Shown here: positions 1 through 7,305 of the stretch, piece by piece
How positions within the stretch are numbered: the stretch's first letter is position 1
Layout of the letters: each line of letters begins with the position of its first letter
From: CAYMBL01 sp044225155
GTDB taxonomy: Bacteria > Planctomycetota > Phycisphaerae > UBA1845 > Fen-1342
NCBI GenBank assembly: GCA_044225155.1
Contig: JBGAJB010000058.1
Location: 1 to 16,359, forward strand
Length of the DNA stretch: 16,359 bases
Direction of reading: 5' to 3'
Translations under genes and position numbers: made by a program
The notes under the pieces: model-generated
What the model was told of the DNA's origin: nothing
Databases searched by the model: none
What the model saw: the letters and a program-made list of their open reading frames with translations, nothing else

Positions 1-330
1 AACAGCGCCGATTTTCCGGTGACCGTGCAATTGTTCTACTCGGATCAGCAGGAAGTCACCGAAGAGCTGCTCAAGAGCCTGGGCACCGAGGTAAACGTCG
101 CGCTCCAGCCGCAGGAGACGTTCCCGATCGCACGCGATTGCGACAACCTCCAGGCCGTGATCATCGCGGATTCGGAGTTGCAGGTGATCGGCGGCATCGG
201 ACCGAATGCAAGTACGCGCGTTTATCGCGACGGTGATGATTTCAACTGTGGCGACACGGTGATCTTCACCTTTTCGCAGGACAATCTGGGTACGCAGCTC
301 GACATCAGTTTTAGCGAACAGGCGAATTGA
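1..330 (+). CDS. C-terminal part of an unrecognised protein (5' truncated by window edge)
   Basis: The frame is open from the first base of the window and ends at a TGA at 328-330, so at least 109 residues of C-terminus are present and the true start lies upstream. The GTG at 19 is an internal valine, not a convincing start. The fragment is acidic and rich in beta-prone stretches (VIFTF, LDISF near the end), with two cysteines (CDN, NCGD), which suggests the end of an extracytoplasmic beta-rich domain. I recognise no family or catalytic motif. It converges on the GH109-like gene, with 232 bp between the two stop codons. The reading frame is reliable; the function is unknown. Confidence 0.6.
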   Translation, partial: NSADFPVTVQLFYSDQQEVTEELLKSLGTEVNVALQPQETFPIARDCDNLQAVIIADSELQVIGGIGPNASTRVYRDGDDFNCGDTVIFTFSQDNLGTQLDISFSEQAN

Positions 331-562
331 GACCCGAACCGCGTGCCCAGATCTGAGTGACCTGGGTGGGCGAAGCGCTCGCGTCGTACGGCACGGCGTC
401 AGCCTCACCCACCCGGCAATCGCGGCCGCACATGGAAGTGGGCGGGGATCCCTGAAAACGCCACCCAGACCGTGTGCGTTTCACCGAACCCCGCTTACCT
501 CCGTGTGCGGTCGCGTTTTTTTTGCGAACGCGCTTCTGATCACGAAGAACTTGGTTGGCGCT
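331..562. other. Convergent intergenic spacer, no gene seen
   Basis: This 232-bp gap separates two genes that run towards each other. It holds a GGGTGGG/CCCACCC inverted pair about 40 bp apart and a T8 tract at 516-523 inside a small CGCGTT(512-517)/AACGCG(527-532) stem. Neither forms a classical intrinsic terminator with a U-run after the stem. I see no RNA gene or small ORF with a ribosome binding site here. Confidence 0.4.
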
Positions 563-1954
563 CTACGCCTCGACAATGCCGAGTTGCGGCCAAGTCTTCC
601 AGCGGCCGCGCGTGAAATCGGGAATATCGATCGGACGGCTGCGATTCTTGACCGAGCGCTCCGTCAATTCGCAGAGCACGCTCCACGCGGCCGCGTCGTA
701 GACGTTCATGTCGGTCGGCTCGCCCTTCAGCAGGCACTGCACGATGCGATAGTTCTCCAGATAGTCCATGCCGCCGTGTCCGCCGGACGCCTTTTTCACG
801 ACGTCCGACTTCCAGAGCGGATGCTCGTACTTTTCGAGCCACGCTTCGTCCTTGTCCCACTCGTGCTCTTTGGTGGTGCCCTCGATGTGGATGCGCGGCG
901 GATAGTCCATCATCACGCCGCGCGTGCCTTGGACCATGTTGATGCGGCTGTAGGGGCGCGGCAGATTCGTGTCGTGCACGACGTAGATCGTGCGGCCCTT
1001 CACGGTCTGGATCATCGTCGTATTCACGTCGCCCAGGACGTAGTTCTCGTTGCGGCGCGGATCGTCGCTCTTCAGCTTCTCCTGCTGCCAGAGCTGGAGG
1101 CCGCGCGAAGGGCTGCTCATCGAGACAAGAAACTCGAACTGATCGCCGCGATTGATATCCATGTAATGCGCGACCGGGCCGAGGCCGTGCGTCGGATAAA
1201 GATTGCCGTTGTGTTTCTCAGACCACGCGCGGCGCCAGAGACCTTCGCCGCCGGTCGAGAACTTCACGCCGCGCAGATCATGCAGGTAGCCGCACTCGGC
1301 GTGCAGCACCTCGCCCAGCAGGCCCTTGCGGATGATGTTCAGGAAGAGCATCTCCGCCCGGTCATAGCAGCAGTTCTCGAGCATGATGCAGTGCTTGCCG
1401 AGTTTCTCGGAGTGCTCAACGAGCGCCCAACAGCCTTCCTCGGTTTGCGACGCGGGAACCTCGGTGACGGCGTGCTTGCCGGCGTTCATGGCCGCGAGGC
1501 AGACGGGAACGTGCAATTCCCACGGCGTCGCGGTGTAAACAACGTCGCAATCGACCGACTCGCACAGCCGTTTGTAATCCTCGGGGCTTTTGTCAAAGCC
1601 GGCTGGTCGCTTGAAACCGGCGTCTTCAACAACCTTCTGCGCGGCCGCAACTTTCTCCGGCACGAGGTCGCAGATGGCGACGATCTCCGCGCCGGGGACT
1701 TTCGTGAGCTGTGCGACGTGATTGCTGCCCATGCCGCCGACGCCGACAAAGCCGATGCGAACCTTCTGCAGCGGGGGCGAGCGAAAGGGCTGCTCGGGCG
1801 CCGGGCCGAGTTGCGGCGCGGATTTCTCCGCGGTCTGCGCCGCCGCGGAGGCCATGCCCAGGAGGGCTCCCGCGCCGGTCGCGGCGGCGGTTAGCGCGAG
1901 GAATTCGCGGCGTGAATTGGCTGGGATACGCGAAATGTCGACGTGGGATGACAT
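563..1954 (-). CDS. Tat-exported Gfo/Idh/MocA family enzyme, GH109 (alpha-N-acetylgalactosaminidase)-like
   Basis: Predicted 463-residue NAD-dependent enzyme. The start is ATG at 1954: the codon is preceded 8 nt upstream by GGAGG, and the protein then opens with a twin-arginine signal (SRREFL at about 14-19, then a hydrophobic AT/AG-rich stretch ending SAAAQ at about 40). The longer frame up to 2050 adds 32 residues without a good ribosome site. The Rossmann motif GVGGMGSNH lies at about 71-79, TEVPAS at 164-169 in place of the usual EKP, and ENCCYDR, CGYLHDLRG, YPTHGLGPVAHYMDINRGD, SRGLQ, VYDAAAWS and IPDFTRGRW follow. These blocks match from memory the bacterial GH109 alpha-N-acetylgalactosaminidases, which use tightly bound NAD in a redox/elimination mechanism; the Tyr/His-rich blocks correspond to their active site. 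Likely periplasmic cleavage of GalNAc or related sugars. The exact substrate is inference; a plain sugar dehydrogenase is the alternative. Ends at TAG 563-565. Confidence 0.88.
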   Translation of the reverse strand: MSSHVDISRIPANSRREFLALTAAATGAGALLGMASAAAQTAEKSAPQLGPAPEQPFRSPPLQKVRIGFVGVGGMGSNHVAQLTKVPGAEIVAICDLVPEKVAAAQKVVEDAGFKRPAGFDKSPEDYKRLCESVDCDVVYTATPWELHVPVCLAAMNAGKHAVTEVPASQTEEGCWALVEHSEKLGKHCIMLENCCYDRAEMLFLNIIRKGLLGEVLHAECGYLHDLRGVKFSTGGEGLWRRAWSEKHNGNLYPTHGLGPVAHYMDINRGDQFEFLVSMSSPSRGLQLWQQEKLKSDDPRRNENYVLGDVNTTMIQTVKGRTIYVVHDTNLPRPYSRINMVQGTRGVMMDYPPRIHIEGTTKEHEWDKDEAWLEKYEHPLWKSDVVKKASGGHGGMDYLENYRIVQCLLKGEPTDMNVYDAAAWSVLCELTERSVKNRSRPIDIPDFTRGRWKTWPQLGIVEA

Positions 1955-2148
1955 GCTTGACCTCCGTCCCGTGAAATTCATTGCGCTCGCGCGCGTCGAG
2001 GCGCGCAGTGTATCACGCGAATTCCATCGTGCTGATTCAGGGCGTCGCATGCGCCCAGCGGAGCGCTGCCCGAAGTCCCTCGGTTCAATTTTCGCCGGAT
2101 TCGGGCTACGCTCTCGCGCTTGGCGGAGTTCACAACGGGGAGTGAAAC
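1955..2148. promoter_or_regulatory. Divergent promoter region between GH109-like gene and ppiase gene
   Basis: This 194-bp spacer must hold both promoters. On the minus strand a TACACT -10-like box (complement of 2007-2012) lies about 50 nt before the GH109 start, with only a poor -35. On the plus strand TTCAAT (2084-2089) and TACGCT (2107-2112) are 17 bp apart, each matching three of six consensus bases, about 37 nt before the cyclophilin start. Both are weak visual matches and no operator repeat stands out. Confidence 0.3.
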
Positions 2149-2682
2149 ATGGGCAAGCCGCAGGTGGCGATGGAAATCGGTCGGGGAAATGAGACGTGGG
2201 GCACGGTCGTGCTGGAGCTGGACGAGGCGGAAGCGCCGGCGACCGTCGCGAATTTTCTGCAGTACGCGGATGAGGGCTACTTCGACGGCACGATCTTCCA
2301 TCGCGTGATCGGGCACTTCATGATTCAGGGCGGCGGCTATACCGCGCCTGAGCAAACGAAACGCACCGGTCTGCGGGCGCCGATTAAGAACGAAGCCGCC
2401 AACGGATTGAAGAACAAGTCGGGAACGGTCGCGATGGCGCGGACGAACGACCCGCATTCGGCAACCTCGCAGTTCTTCATCAATGTGGCTGACAATGATT
2501 TCCTCGACCATCCCGGCCACGACGGTTGGGGCTATTGCGTGTTTGGCCGCGTGGTGAAGGGCGGCGAAGTGGTGGATCGGATCCGCCAGGTGCCGACGCA
2601 AACAAATCGCGCCATGGGCGAGAAATCGCAGCCCGTGGATCCGCCGGTGATTCGATCGGCGCGGCGCGTAAAAGCTGTTTAG
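2149..2682 (+). CDS. Peptidyl-prolyl cis-trans isomerase, cyclophilin type
   Basis: Predicted 177-residue cyclophilin catalysing cis-trans isomerisation of prolyl peptide bonds. The ATG at 2149 follows GGGGAG closely (about 6 nt). Family landmarks are in order: VANFLQYADEGYFDGTIFHR (30s-52) with the catalytic FHR, FMIQGGG (57-63), IKNEA (79-83), GTVAMART (92-99), SATSQFFINVADNDFLDH (104-121) and GYCVFGRVVKG (128-138). The layout resembles E. coli PpiB, so a cytoplasmic location is likely; no signal peptide is present. The C-terminal tail (about 160-177) is slightly extended. The stop at 2680-2682 is only 7 nt before the earliest possible start of the MutS-like gene, so the two are probably cotranscribed. 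Confidence 0.95.
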   Translation: MGKPQVAMEIGRGNETWGTVVLELDEAEAPATVANFLQYADEGYFDGTIFHRVIGHFMIQGGGYTAPEQTKRTGLRAPIKNEAANGLKNKSGTVAMARTNDPHSATSQFFINVADNDFLDHPGHDGWGYCVFGRVVKGGEVVDRIRQVPTQTNRAMGEKSQPVDPPVIRSARRVKAV

Positions 2683-2689
2683 CGCGGGA

Positions 2690-4708
2690 TTGGATTCCTC
2701 CATCTTGGATTTCGGATTGGGAACCGCGGGTTCCTCCATCGATGAGAAACGGGCGTGGCTGGACGCGCGCCGGACCGAGACGCTGGCGCTCCGCGCCGAG
2801 TGGGGCGGGCGCGAGGCGCTCTGGTCGTGGCTGCGCCTGGGAATCTTCATCGCGCTGCTGCCCGCGTGGCTGATTCTCGGTGGGCATTTATTCTTTGCGC
2901 TGCTGGCAAGCGCATTCATCCTCTGCCTATTCCTTTTCAGCGTCGCGAAGCACCAGACGGCGCTGCGGCAGCGCGAGCGGTTCGAACGCCGACTCATGGT
3001 GATCGATGAAGCCTTGCAGCGCATCGGCGGGGCCGTCGTCTGCCTGCGCGACTTTCGCCGCCCGCCGGACGACGATTCGCCCTATGAGCAACTCGGCACG
3101 CTCGAACCCGCCAGCGCACACTGGGCGCTGTCGGATCAGGAGCGTGACGATCTGGATCTTTTTTCCGGGCCGGTGGGAATCTTCGGTCTGCTGAACCGAA
3201 CTTCAACGTATCTCGGAGCGCGCCGGCTGCGCGATTGGGTGGAAAACCCGTTGCTCTCGGCGGAGGCAATCCGGGCGCGTCAGGCGCGCATCGCCGCGCT
3301 CACAAACGAGCCGGAATCACGCGTAACAGCGATGGGCGGCGTGGCCGCGCTGCGACGGGAAGATCGGCGACTGGCGCAACTGCTGCGCGCCGTCGGCGGC
3401 GTCGAACTACTCCGCTTGCCGGTTCCCATTCAACTCATCCGCGTCTGGTCAGTCGTCAGCTTGATTGTGCTGATTACAGGCCTGGCGCTGCTGCCGGGCG
3501 CGACCGGGATGTCATTGTTGATGGGACTTCTGGTCATCAACGGAGCCAGCATGGCTTCGCTGCGTGCGGAGACCGGCCCGCGACTGGAAATCTGGCGCGA
3601 CACAGCGTGGGCAGCGCGCGGCTTTCGCGCCGCCGTTGACGCGGTGGGGGAGTCGCTTCGGTCATGCAACCCCCTGGCGGAATGGCGAAGTGCGATTTGC
3701 GGGCCGGATATCGAAGTAAAGGGTAGTGAGGGCACGCAGGTCAGCACATACCACGCAAACCTGCTCGGACGAATCGAGCGTCTCATCGGCTGGACGGAGT
3801 CGGGCGGGCCCGTTCATCTCACGTTGAACGTCATCGTCTTTCTGGATGTCCACATCGCGGATGCGCTCGGGCGGGTAATCGCACCGCAACGTGACGCACT
3901 GCTGCGGGCGGCCGGCGCGCTCGCCGACGTCGAAGCGTGCGCGGCGCTGGCGTGTTTCAGTTGGGAACAGCCGGTGACCTGCGTTCCGGAGCCCATCACC
4001 GAGGATGCCATTCGCATTCAGGATGGGCGACATCCACTCGTCGATCCGGCCCGCTGTGTCGGGAACGAAGTGACGCTCGGCAGCCCGGCGCGTCTCTGGG
4101 TCATCACCGGCTCGAACATGGCCGGCAAGAGCACTTTCCTGCGCATGGTCGGCGTCAACACCTTGCTCGCGCAAATCGGATGCCGGGCTGCGGCGGGAAA
4201 CATGGCATGGCGCCCCGTGCGGATGATCACGGACCTGCGGACACGCGACAGCCTGGCGGCGGGCGAAAGCTACTTCCTGGCGGAAGTGCGCCATTTGCGG
4301 CGGTTGCTCGTGTCTGCGGACGGAACGGCGCGCGCCGCCGAAAATGAAGCGCCGGTGCTGGGACTGATCGATGAGCCGTTTCGCGGGACGAATTCGCAGG
4401 ATCAGTCGGCCGCAAGCGTGGCGGTGGTGCGCCACCTGCTCGGCGCGCGGCATTTGATCCTGCTGGCGACTCACGATCGGCATCTGACGGAGTTGGACGG
4501 CGGCACGGCCCTGCGAAATGTCCACTTTCGCGAAAATCTCGGCGCGAGCGGCATGGTCTTTGACCATCGCCTGCACGAAGGGCCGGCGACGACGCGCAAC
4601 GCGCTGCGAATTCTGGAAATCGAGAAATACCCGGCCGAACTCGTGGAAGCTGCGCACGCGTGGCTGCGGGCGCAGGAGAGCGCGGGCGGCGGGCACGCTG
4701 CGAACTGA
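2690..4708 (+). CDS. Membrane-anchored MutS-family ATPase (MutS domain V protein)
   Basis: Predicted protein of up to 672 residues. The C-terminal third is a MutS-type ABC ATPase: Walker A TGSNMAGKST (about 473-482), the RDSLAAGESYFLAEV block (519-533), Walker B LGLIDEPFRGTN (557-568) and the LATHDRH histidine switch (592-598). Upstream is MutS core/lever-like helical sequence (GPVGIFGLLNRT..., 160-240). The mismatch-recognition N-domain is absent. Instead there are two hydrophobic pairs, about 49-86 and 250-286, which suggest membrane attachment with the ATPase in the cytosol. Family knowledge: these short MutS homologues are widespread, their role is unclear, and they are not the canonical mismatch-repair MutS. 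The start is uncertain: no in-frame ATG exists near the N-terminus, only TTG at 2690, 2705 and 2717, and this stretch contains short repeats. Likely second gene of an operon with the cyclophilin. Confidence 0.85.
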   Translation: MDSSILDFGLGTAGSSIDEKRAWLDARRTETLALRAEWGGREALWSWLRLGIFIALLPAWLILGGHLFFALLASAFILCLFLFSVAKHQTALRQRERFERRLMVIDEALQRIGGAVVCLRDFRRPPDDDSPYEQLGTLEPASAHWALSDQERDDLDLFSGPVGIFGLLNRTSTYLGARRLRDWVENPLLSAEAIRARQARIAALTNEPESRVTAMGGVAALRREDRRLAQLLRAVGGVELLRLPVPIQLIRVWSVVSLIVLITGLALLPGATGMSLLMGLLVINGASMASLRAETGPRLEIWRDTAWAARGFRAAVDAVGESLRSCNPLAEWRSAICGPDIEVKGSEGTQVSTYHANLLGRIERLIGWTESGGPVHLTLNVIVFLDVHIADALGRVIAPQRDALLRAAGALADVEACAALACFSWEQPVTCVPEPITEDAIRIQDGRHPLVDPARCVGNEVTLGSPARLWVITGSNMAGKSTFLRMVGVNTLLAQIGCRAAAGNMAWRPVRMITDLRTRDSLAAGESYFLAEVRHLRRLLVSADGTARAAENEAPVLGLIDEPFRGTNSQDQSAASVAVVRHLLGARHLILLATHDRHLTELDGGTALRNVHFRENLGASGMVFDHRLHEGPATTRNALRILEIEKYPAELVEAAHAWLRAQESAGGGHAAN

Positions 4709-4827
4709 CACGCCCGTTGCCGGCCGCATGAAACGCAATTCATCGCGCGCAAATGGACGATTCGCGCCAACGCGGTCAGAATGAAACGGGAGCAACGGCT
4801 GCAGTTGCTGCGCGGAGGAAATGAAAC
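4709..4827 (+). promoter_or_regulatory. Upstream region of the DUF2092-like lipoprotein gene
   Basis: This 119-bp spacer probably carries the promoter of the two-gene unit that follows. A weak TGGACG (4754-4759) / CAGAAT (4777-4782) pair with 17-bp spacing matches four of six bases in each box. A short inverted repeat, AGCAAC (4791-4796) and GTTGCT (4804-4809), sits directly before the GGAGGA ribosome site (4814-4819). No terminator for the MutS-like gene is evident. Confidence 0.25.
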
Positions 4828-4830
4828 GTG

Positions 4831-5601
4831 ATGCGATTCAAATTAATACTTACCGGCGTGCTGCTGAGCACTCTCGCCGGTTGCCAGACGACCGGCGGCA
4901 CAGCCGCCCCGACGGTCGTGAAATCCAACGTGACCGGGCAGATTGACGTGGACGCGGAGCGCGCGCTGCGGGCGATGTGCGACCTGCTGAGAGCGGCCCA
5001 GACGATTCACATGGTCGCGGACAACGACTATGACGTGATCGACGGCACGGAGACGATCACGTATTCGCGCCGCACAACGATGGATCTGCGACGTCCCGAC
5101 CGGATCACCGGGTTTTCCGACGGCGATCAATACAAGAAGCGTTACTGGTTTGACGGACAGCGGCTGAACATCCTCGACTTGCGTGCGAACGCCTATTCGG
5201 TAGTCGAGTCTCCGGGCACAGTCGACAATCTGATCGACACGATGAGCCAGAAGTACGGCCTGATGATGCCGCTGACCGATTTCGTTTTTTCCGATCCCTA
5301 CAAGGCGCTCACGGACGAGATCAAACAGGGTCGCTATATCGGCCTGCACAAGCTCAACGGCGTGCCGTGCCACCATCTGGCGTTCGTGCAGGATGCGGTG
5401 GATTGGCAGATCTGGATCGACGCCGGCGATCATCCGTTCCCGCGGAAATTGATTGTGAATAACAAGCGGGTCCCATCCGTCCCTGTCTTCGTGGCCCATT
5501 TCGTGGAATGGGACCTGGGGAAGAGCATGCCCGACAGCGACTTCGCGTTTGAGCCGCCGGTCGGGGCGCACCAGGTGGAGATGCTTCCGGTCCGCAACTA
5601 A
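4831..5601 (+). CDS. Predicted lipoprotein, DUF2092-like
   Basis: A 256-residue exported protein from ATG 4831; an in-frame GTG at 4828 is equally placed for the GGAGGA site at 4814-4819, so the start could be one codon earlier. The N-terminus MRFKLILTGVLLSTLAGC is a lipoprotein signal with lipobox LAGC, so the mature protein should be lipid-anchored at about Cys18. After a short Thr/Gly/Ala linker comes a single domain. Features such as ALRAMCDLLRAAQ, TTMDLRRPDRI, YWFDGQRLNILD, GVPCHHLAF and WQIWIDAGDHPFPRKL resemble the DUF2092 family (LolA-like beta-fold periplasmic proteins). The fold suggests binding of lipid or another hydrophobic ligand, but no function is established. Only 30 nt separate it from the next gene, which also encodes an exported protein, so an operon is likely. 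Confidence 0.85.
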   Translation: MRFKLILTGVLLSTLAGCQTTGGTAAPTVVKSNVTGQIDVDAERALRAMCDLLRAAQTIHMVADNDYDVIDGTETITYSRRTTMDLRRPDRITGFSDGDQYKKRYWFDGQRLNILDLRANAYSVVESPGTVDNLIDTMSQKYGLMMPLTDFVFSDPYKALTDEIKQGRYIGLHKLNGVPCHHLAFVQDAVDWQIWIDAGDHPFPRKLIVNNKRVPSVPVFVAHFVEWDLGKSMPDSDFAFEPPVGAHQVEMLPVRN

Positions 5602-5631
5602 GTGGGCGAGGTTTCGCTGTAGGAGTCGCAC

Positions 5632-6639
5632 ATGTTTCAGGGATCAACGAACAAGCTGATGCTCATGCTCGTGACGGCCGGCACGCTGGCGCTGACGACG
5701 AGTGCGTCGGCGCAGACGGTCATCCGACGCACTCCCAGCACGAGCGGATCGACCGGTTCCGTGCGCGAGTCGCCGCGTGACAACAGTCCGCAGCGGCGGG
5801 ATCGCGATGACGACACACGGCGGAATGTGCGCGACCGCAACGACAACGATCGCGAACGCGTCACGACGGTGCGGCGCTATTCGCGGCCGGGCACGGTCGT
5901 CTCGCGCTTGCCCGAGCGTCACAATCGCGTCGTGGTCAACAACCGCACCTATTACCGCGATGACGACGACAATTTCTACTCCGAGCTGCGAATCGGCGGC
6001 GGCGGGGTGAACTTCGTGCTGGCGCGTCCGCCGGTCGGAACCTACGTCTCGTATCTGCCGGAGCGCTACGAGCGTGTGGTCGTCGGTGGACGTCGTTACT
6101 ACATCTATGACGACATCTACTACGATCGGCAAATCATCGACGGGCGCTCGCGCTACGTCATCATCGATCCGCCGATCGGGGCCACGATCGTCTCGCTGCC
6201 CGACGTATACACCAGCGTGATCATCGGCGGCCGTCGCTACATTCGCTGTGGCGATTGCTTCTTCCAGCCCTATCTAGACGGCGGCCGGCTCGTCTACGTG
6301 CGTGTCGAGTCGCCTGTGCGACGCTATGTGACGCTGAGCGGCACGGTGGTCTACGACCGGTTGTATGACATTCCGCGCGGCTCCGAGGCGGTGGTGCGAC
6401 TGCTGCGCGTGCACAACGGCCAGTCCACCGTCGTGAGCGAACGCACGATCACGACCTACGGCGAATCGTCGATCCCGTTCGAATTCGGCTATGACGAGGA
6501 CGAATACGATCCGGGTTCCGAATACATCGTGGATGCCCAAGTCGTGCATGAGGGTCGGCCCATCTATCGCACGCGCGAGCCGGTCCGCTACGAGCGCGGC
6601 CGATCAAACTTCGAGTTGACGCTCCGCGCTTCGTTCTAG
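5632..6639 (+). CDS. Exported protein with three DUF6515-like repeats and a YbaY-like C-terminal domain
   Basis: A 335-residue protein. ATG 5632 follows AGGAG by about 7 nt. A signal peptide (about 1-28, cleavage after SASAQ or nearby) is followed by a charged Arg/Asp-rich low-complexity linker (about 45-80). Three copies of a 32-residue unit follow at about 86-117, 135-166 and 182-213, each with the pattern PGTxVSxLPxxYxxVxVxGRxYY plus an acidic/aromatic tail (DDDNFY, YDDIYY, GDCFF); this resembles DUF6515-type periplasmic repeats. The C-terminal part, about 232-320 (LSGTVVYDRLYDIPRGSEAVVRLL, IPFEFGYD, PIYRTREPVRY), resembles YbaY/YscW-like lipoprotein domains. Probably periplasmic or surface located. 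The third repeat carries a CGDC pair where the others have acidic residues. Function unknown; the domain assignments are from memory and are moderate-confidence. Confidence 0.82.
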   Translation: MFQGSTNKLMLMLVTAGTLALTTSASAQTVIRRTPSTSGSTGSVRESPRDNSPQRRDRDDDTRRNVRDRNDNDRERVTTVRRYSRPGTVVSRLPERHNRVVVNNRTYYRDDDDNFYSELRIGGGGVNFVLARPPVGTYVSYLPERYERVVVGGRRYYIYDDIYYDRQIIDGRSRYVIIDPPIGATIVSLPDVYTSVIIGGRRYIRCGDCFFQPYLDGGRLVYVRVESPVRRYVTLSGTVVYDRLYDIPRGSEAVVRLLRVHNGQSTVVSERTITTYGESSIPFEFGYDEDEYDPGSEYIVDAQVVHEGRPIYRTREPVRYERGRSNFELTLRASF

Positions 6640-6670
6640 CGCACGTGTCGAAACTCGCGAAATGCGTAAG

Positions 6671-6697
6671 CGCCCGGCCGGACTCTTCGGCCGGGCG
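6671..6697 (+). terminator. Perfect 10-bp GC hairpin, probable end of the upstream unit
   Basis: CGCCCGGCCG (6671-6680), a 7-nt loop (6681-6687) and CGGCCGGGCG (6688-6697) form a perfect inverted repeat 31 nt after the stop of the DUF6515-like gene. There is no U-tract after it, so efficient intrinsic termination is uncertain; it could instead protect the mRNA 3' end. Its position argues that the next gene starts after it. Confidence 0.5.
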
Positions 6698-6721
6698 ACG
6701 CTGTTGGTGGAGATGCGCAGC

Positions 6722-7213
6722 ATGAGGCCGCCGCGCGTACCCCGGCCGTTTCAAAGCGTGTTTGATCTGGCGCTCTGGCTGCCGGATGTGAGCCGCGAGA
6801 TGGCGCTGCTCGATTCGCAGGCCGAGCGAAATGCGGCGCGCGTGCATGTCTGGCGCGTGCTGGTCCGCAGCAGACGATATTGGGTTTGGACGGCCGGCAT
6901 CGGCGGGATCGCGATCATCGCGATCTTGTATGGGTATTTGCTGACGCGTCAGGTGTGTGATCTCGTCGGGTTGCGCGGCGGGGCGGCGCAGATCTATGTG
7001 TTCATGCTCTACGCCGCCGCTCTCGGCGCGGCGCTCGGCTATGGACGGAAGTTGCTGCTCCGGCGGGCCATCCATCGGACGCTGCGCAAGTATCTCTGCG
7101 AGCGCGGCCTGACGGTTTGCATGCGCTGCGGCTACGACTTGCGCGGACAGCGCGAGCAGCGTTGCCCGGAATGCGGCGCTCCCGCGCCATTGACCGCACT
7201 CCCCGACGCCTGA
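6722..7213 (+). CDS. Two-helix membrane protein with C-terminal planctomycete-type zinc ribbon
   Basis: A 163-residue protein from ATG 6722, chosen because GGTGGAG (6706-6712) lies 9 nt upstream; the longer frame from 6662 would translate through the perfect hairpin at 6671-6697. A basic/amphipathic N-terminal region is followed by two hydrophobic segments (about 53-73 and 90-107), then a basic stretch (RKLLLRRAIHRTLRKYL) and a C-terminal zinc ribbon with Cys133-x2-Cys136 and Cys148-x2-Cys151 in CMRCGYDLRG...CPECG. This ribbon is common on planctomycete membrane proteins, but its partner and role are unknown. Presumably an inner-membrane protein with the ribbon in the cytosol. It precedes the LptD-like gene by 92 nt. 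Confidence 0.82.
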   Translation: MRPPRVPRPFQSVFDLALWLPDVSREMALLDSQAERNAARVHVWRVLVRSRRYWVWTAGIGGIAIIAILYGYLLTRQVCDLVGLRGGAAQIYVFMLYAAALGAALGYGRKLLLRRAIHRTLRKYLCERGLTVCMRCGYDLRGQREQRCPECGAPAPLTALPDA

Positions 7214-7217
7214 TAAT
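7190..7217 (+). promoter_or_regulatory. Sigma70-type promoter candidate for the LptD-like gene
   Basis: TTGACC (7190-7195) and GATAAT (7212-7217) are 16 bp apart, each matching five of six bases of the sigma70 consensus. The -10 box overlaps the TGA stop of the zinc-ribbon gene. A start near 7224 would leave a leader of about 80 nt before ATG 7306. This is the best promoter-like sequence I found in the window. Confidence 0.5.
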
Positions 7218-7305
7218 GCCTCCCGTCAGGCGCCAGCCATTGGGCACGCGCGCACGGATGCCGCGCGGGTGTGAGGTCGGTCGGGGCTCCTTTCAAGCGA
7301 GTGGA

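Noticed and set aside
512..532. T8 tract within a small CGCGTT/AACGCG stem as an intrinsic terminator
   Set aside because: The T-run lies in the loop and stem rather than after a GC stem, and the stem is short; not convincing for either strand.
503..1894. 463-codon plus-strand open frame opposite the GH109-like gene
   Set aside because: Its translation is Arg/Ala/Val/His-rich without motifs and mirrors the third-position G+C bias of the real minus-strand gene.
1978..3024. 348-codon minus-strand frame spanning the cyclophilin and the start of the MutS-like gene
   Set aside because: It covers two well-supported plus-strand genes and has no recognisable domain or ribosome site.
3662..4795. 377-codon minus-strand open frame opposite the MutS-like gene
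   Set aside because: Antisense shadow of an obvious ATPase; His/Arg-rich with no coherent domain.
4791..4809. AGCAAC/GTTGCT hairpin before the DUF2092-like gene as a riboswitch or operator
   Set aside because: Only 6 bp with no additional conserved structure; such repeats are expected by chance in a 16-kb window.
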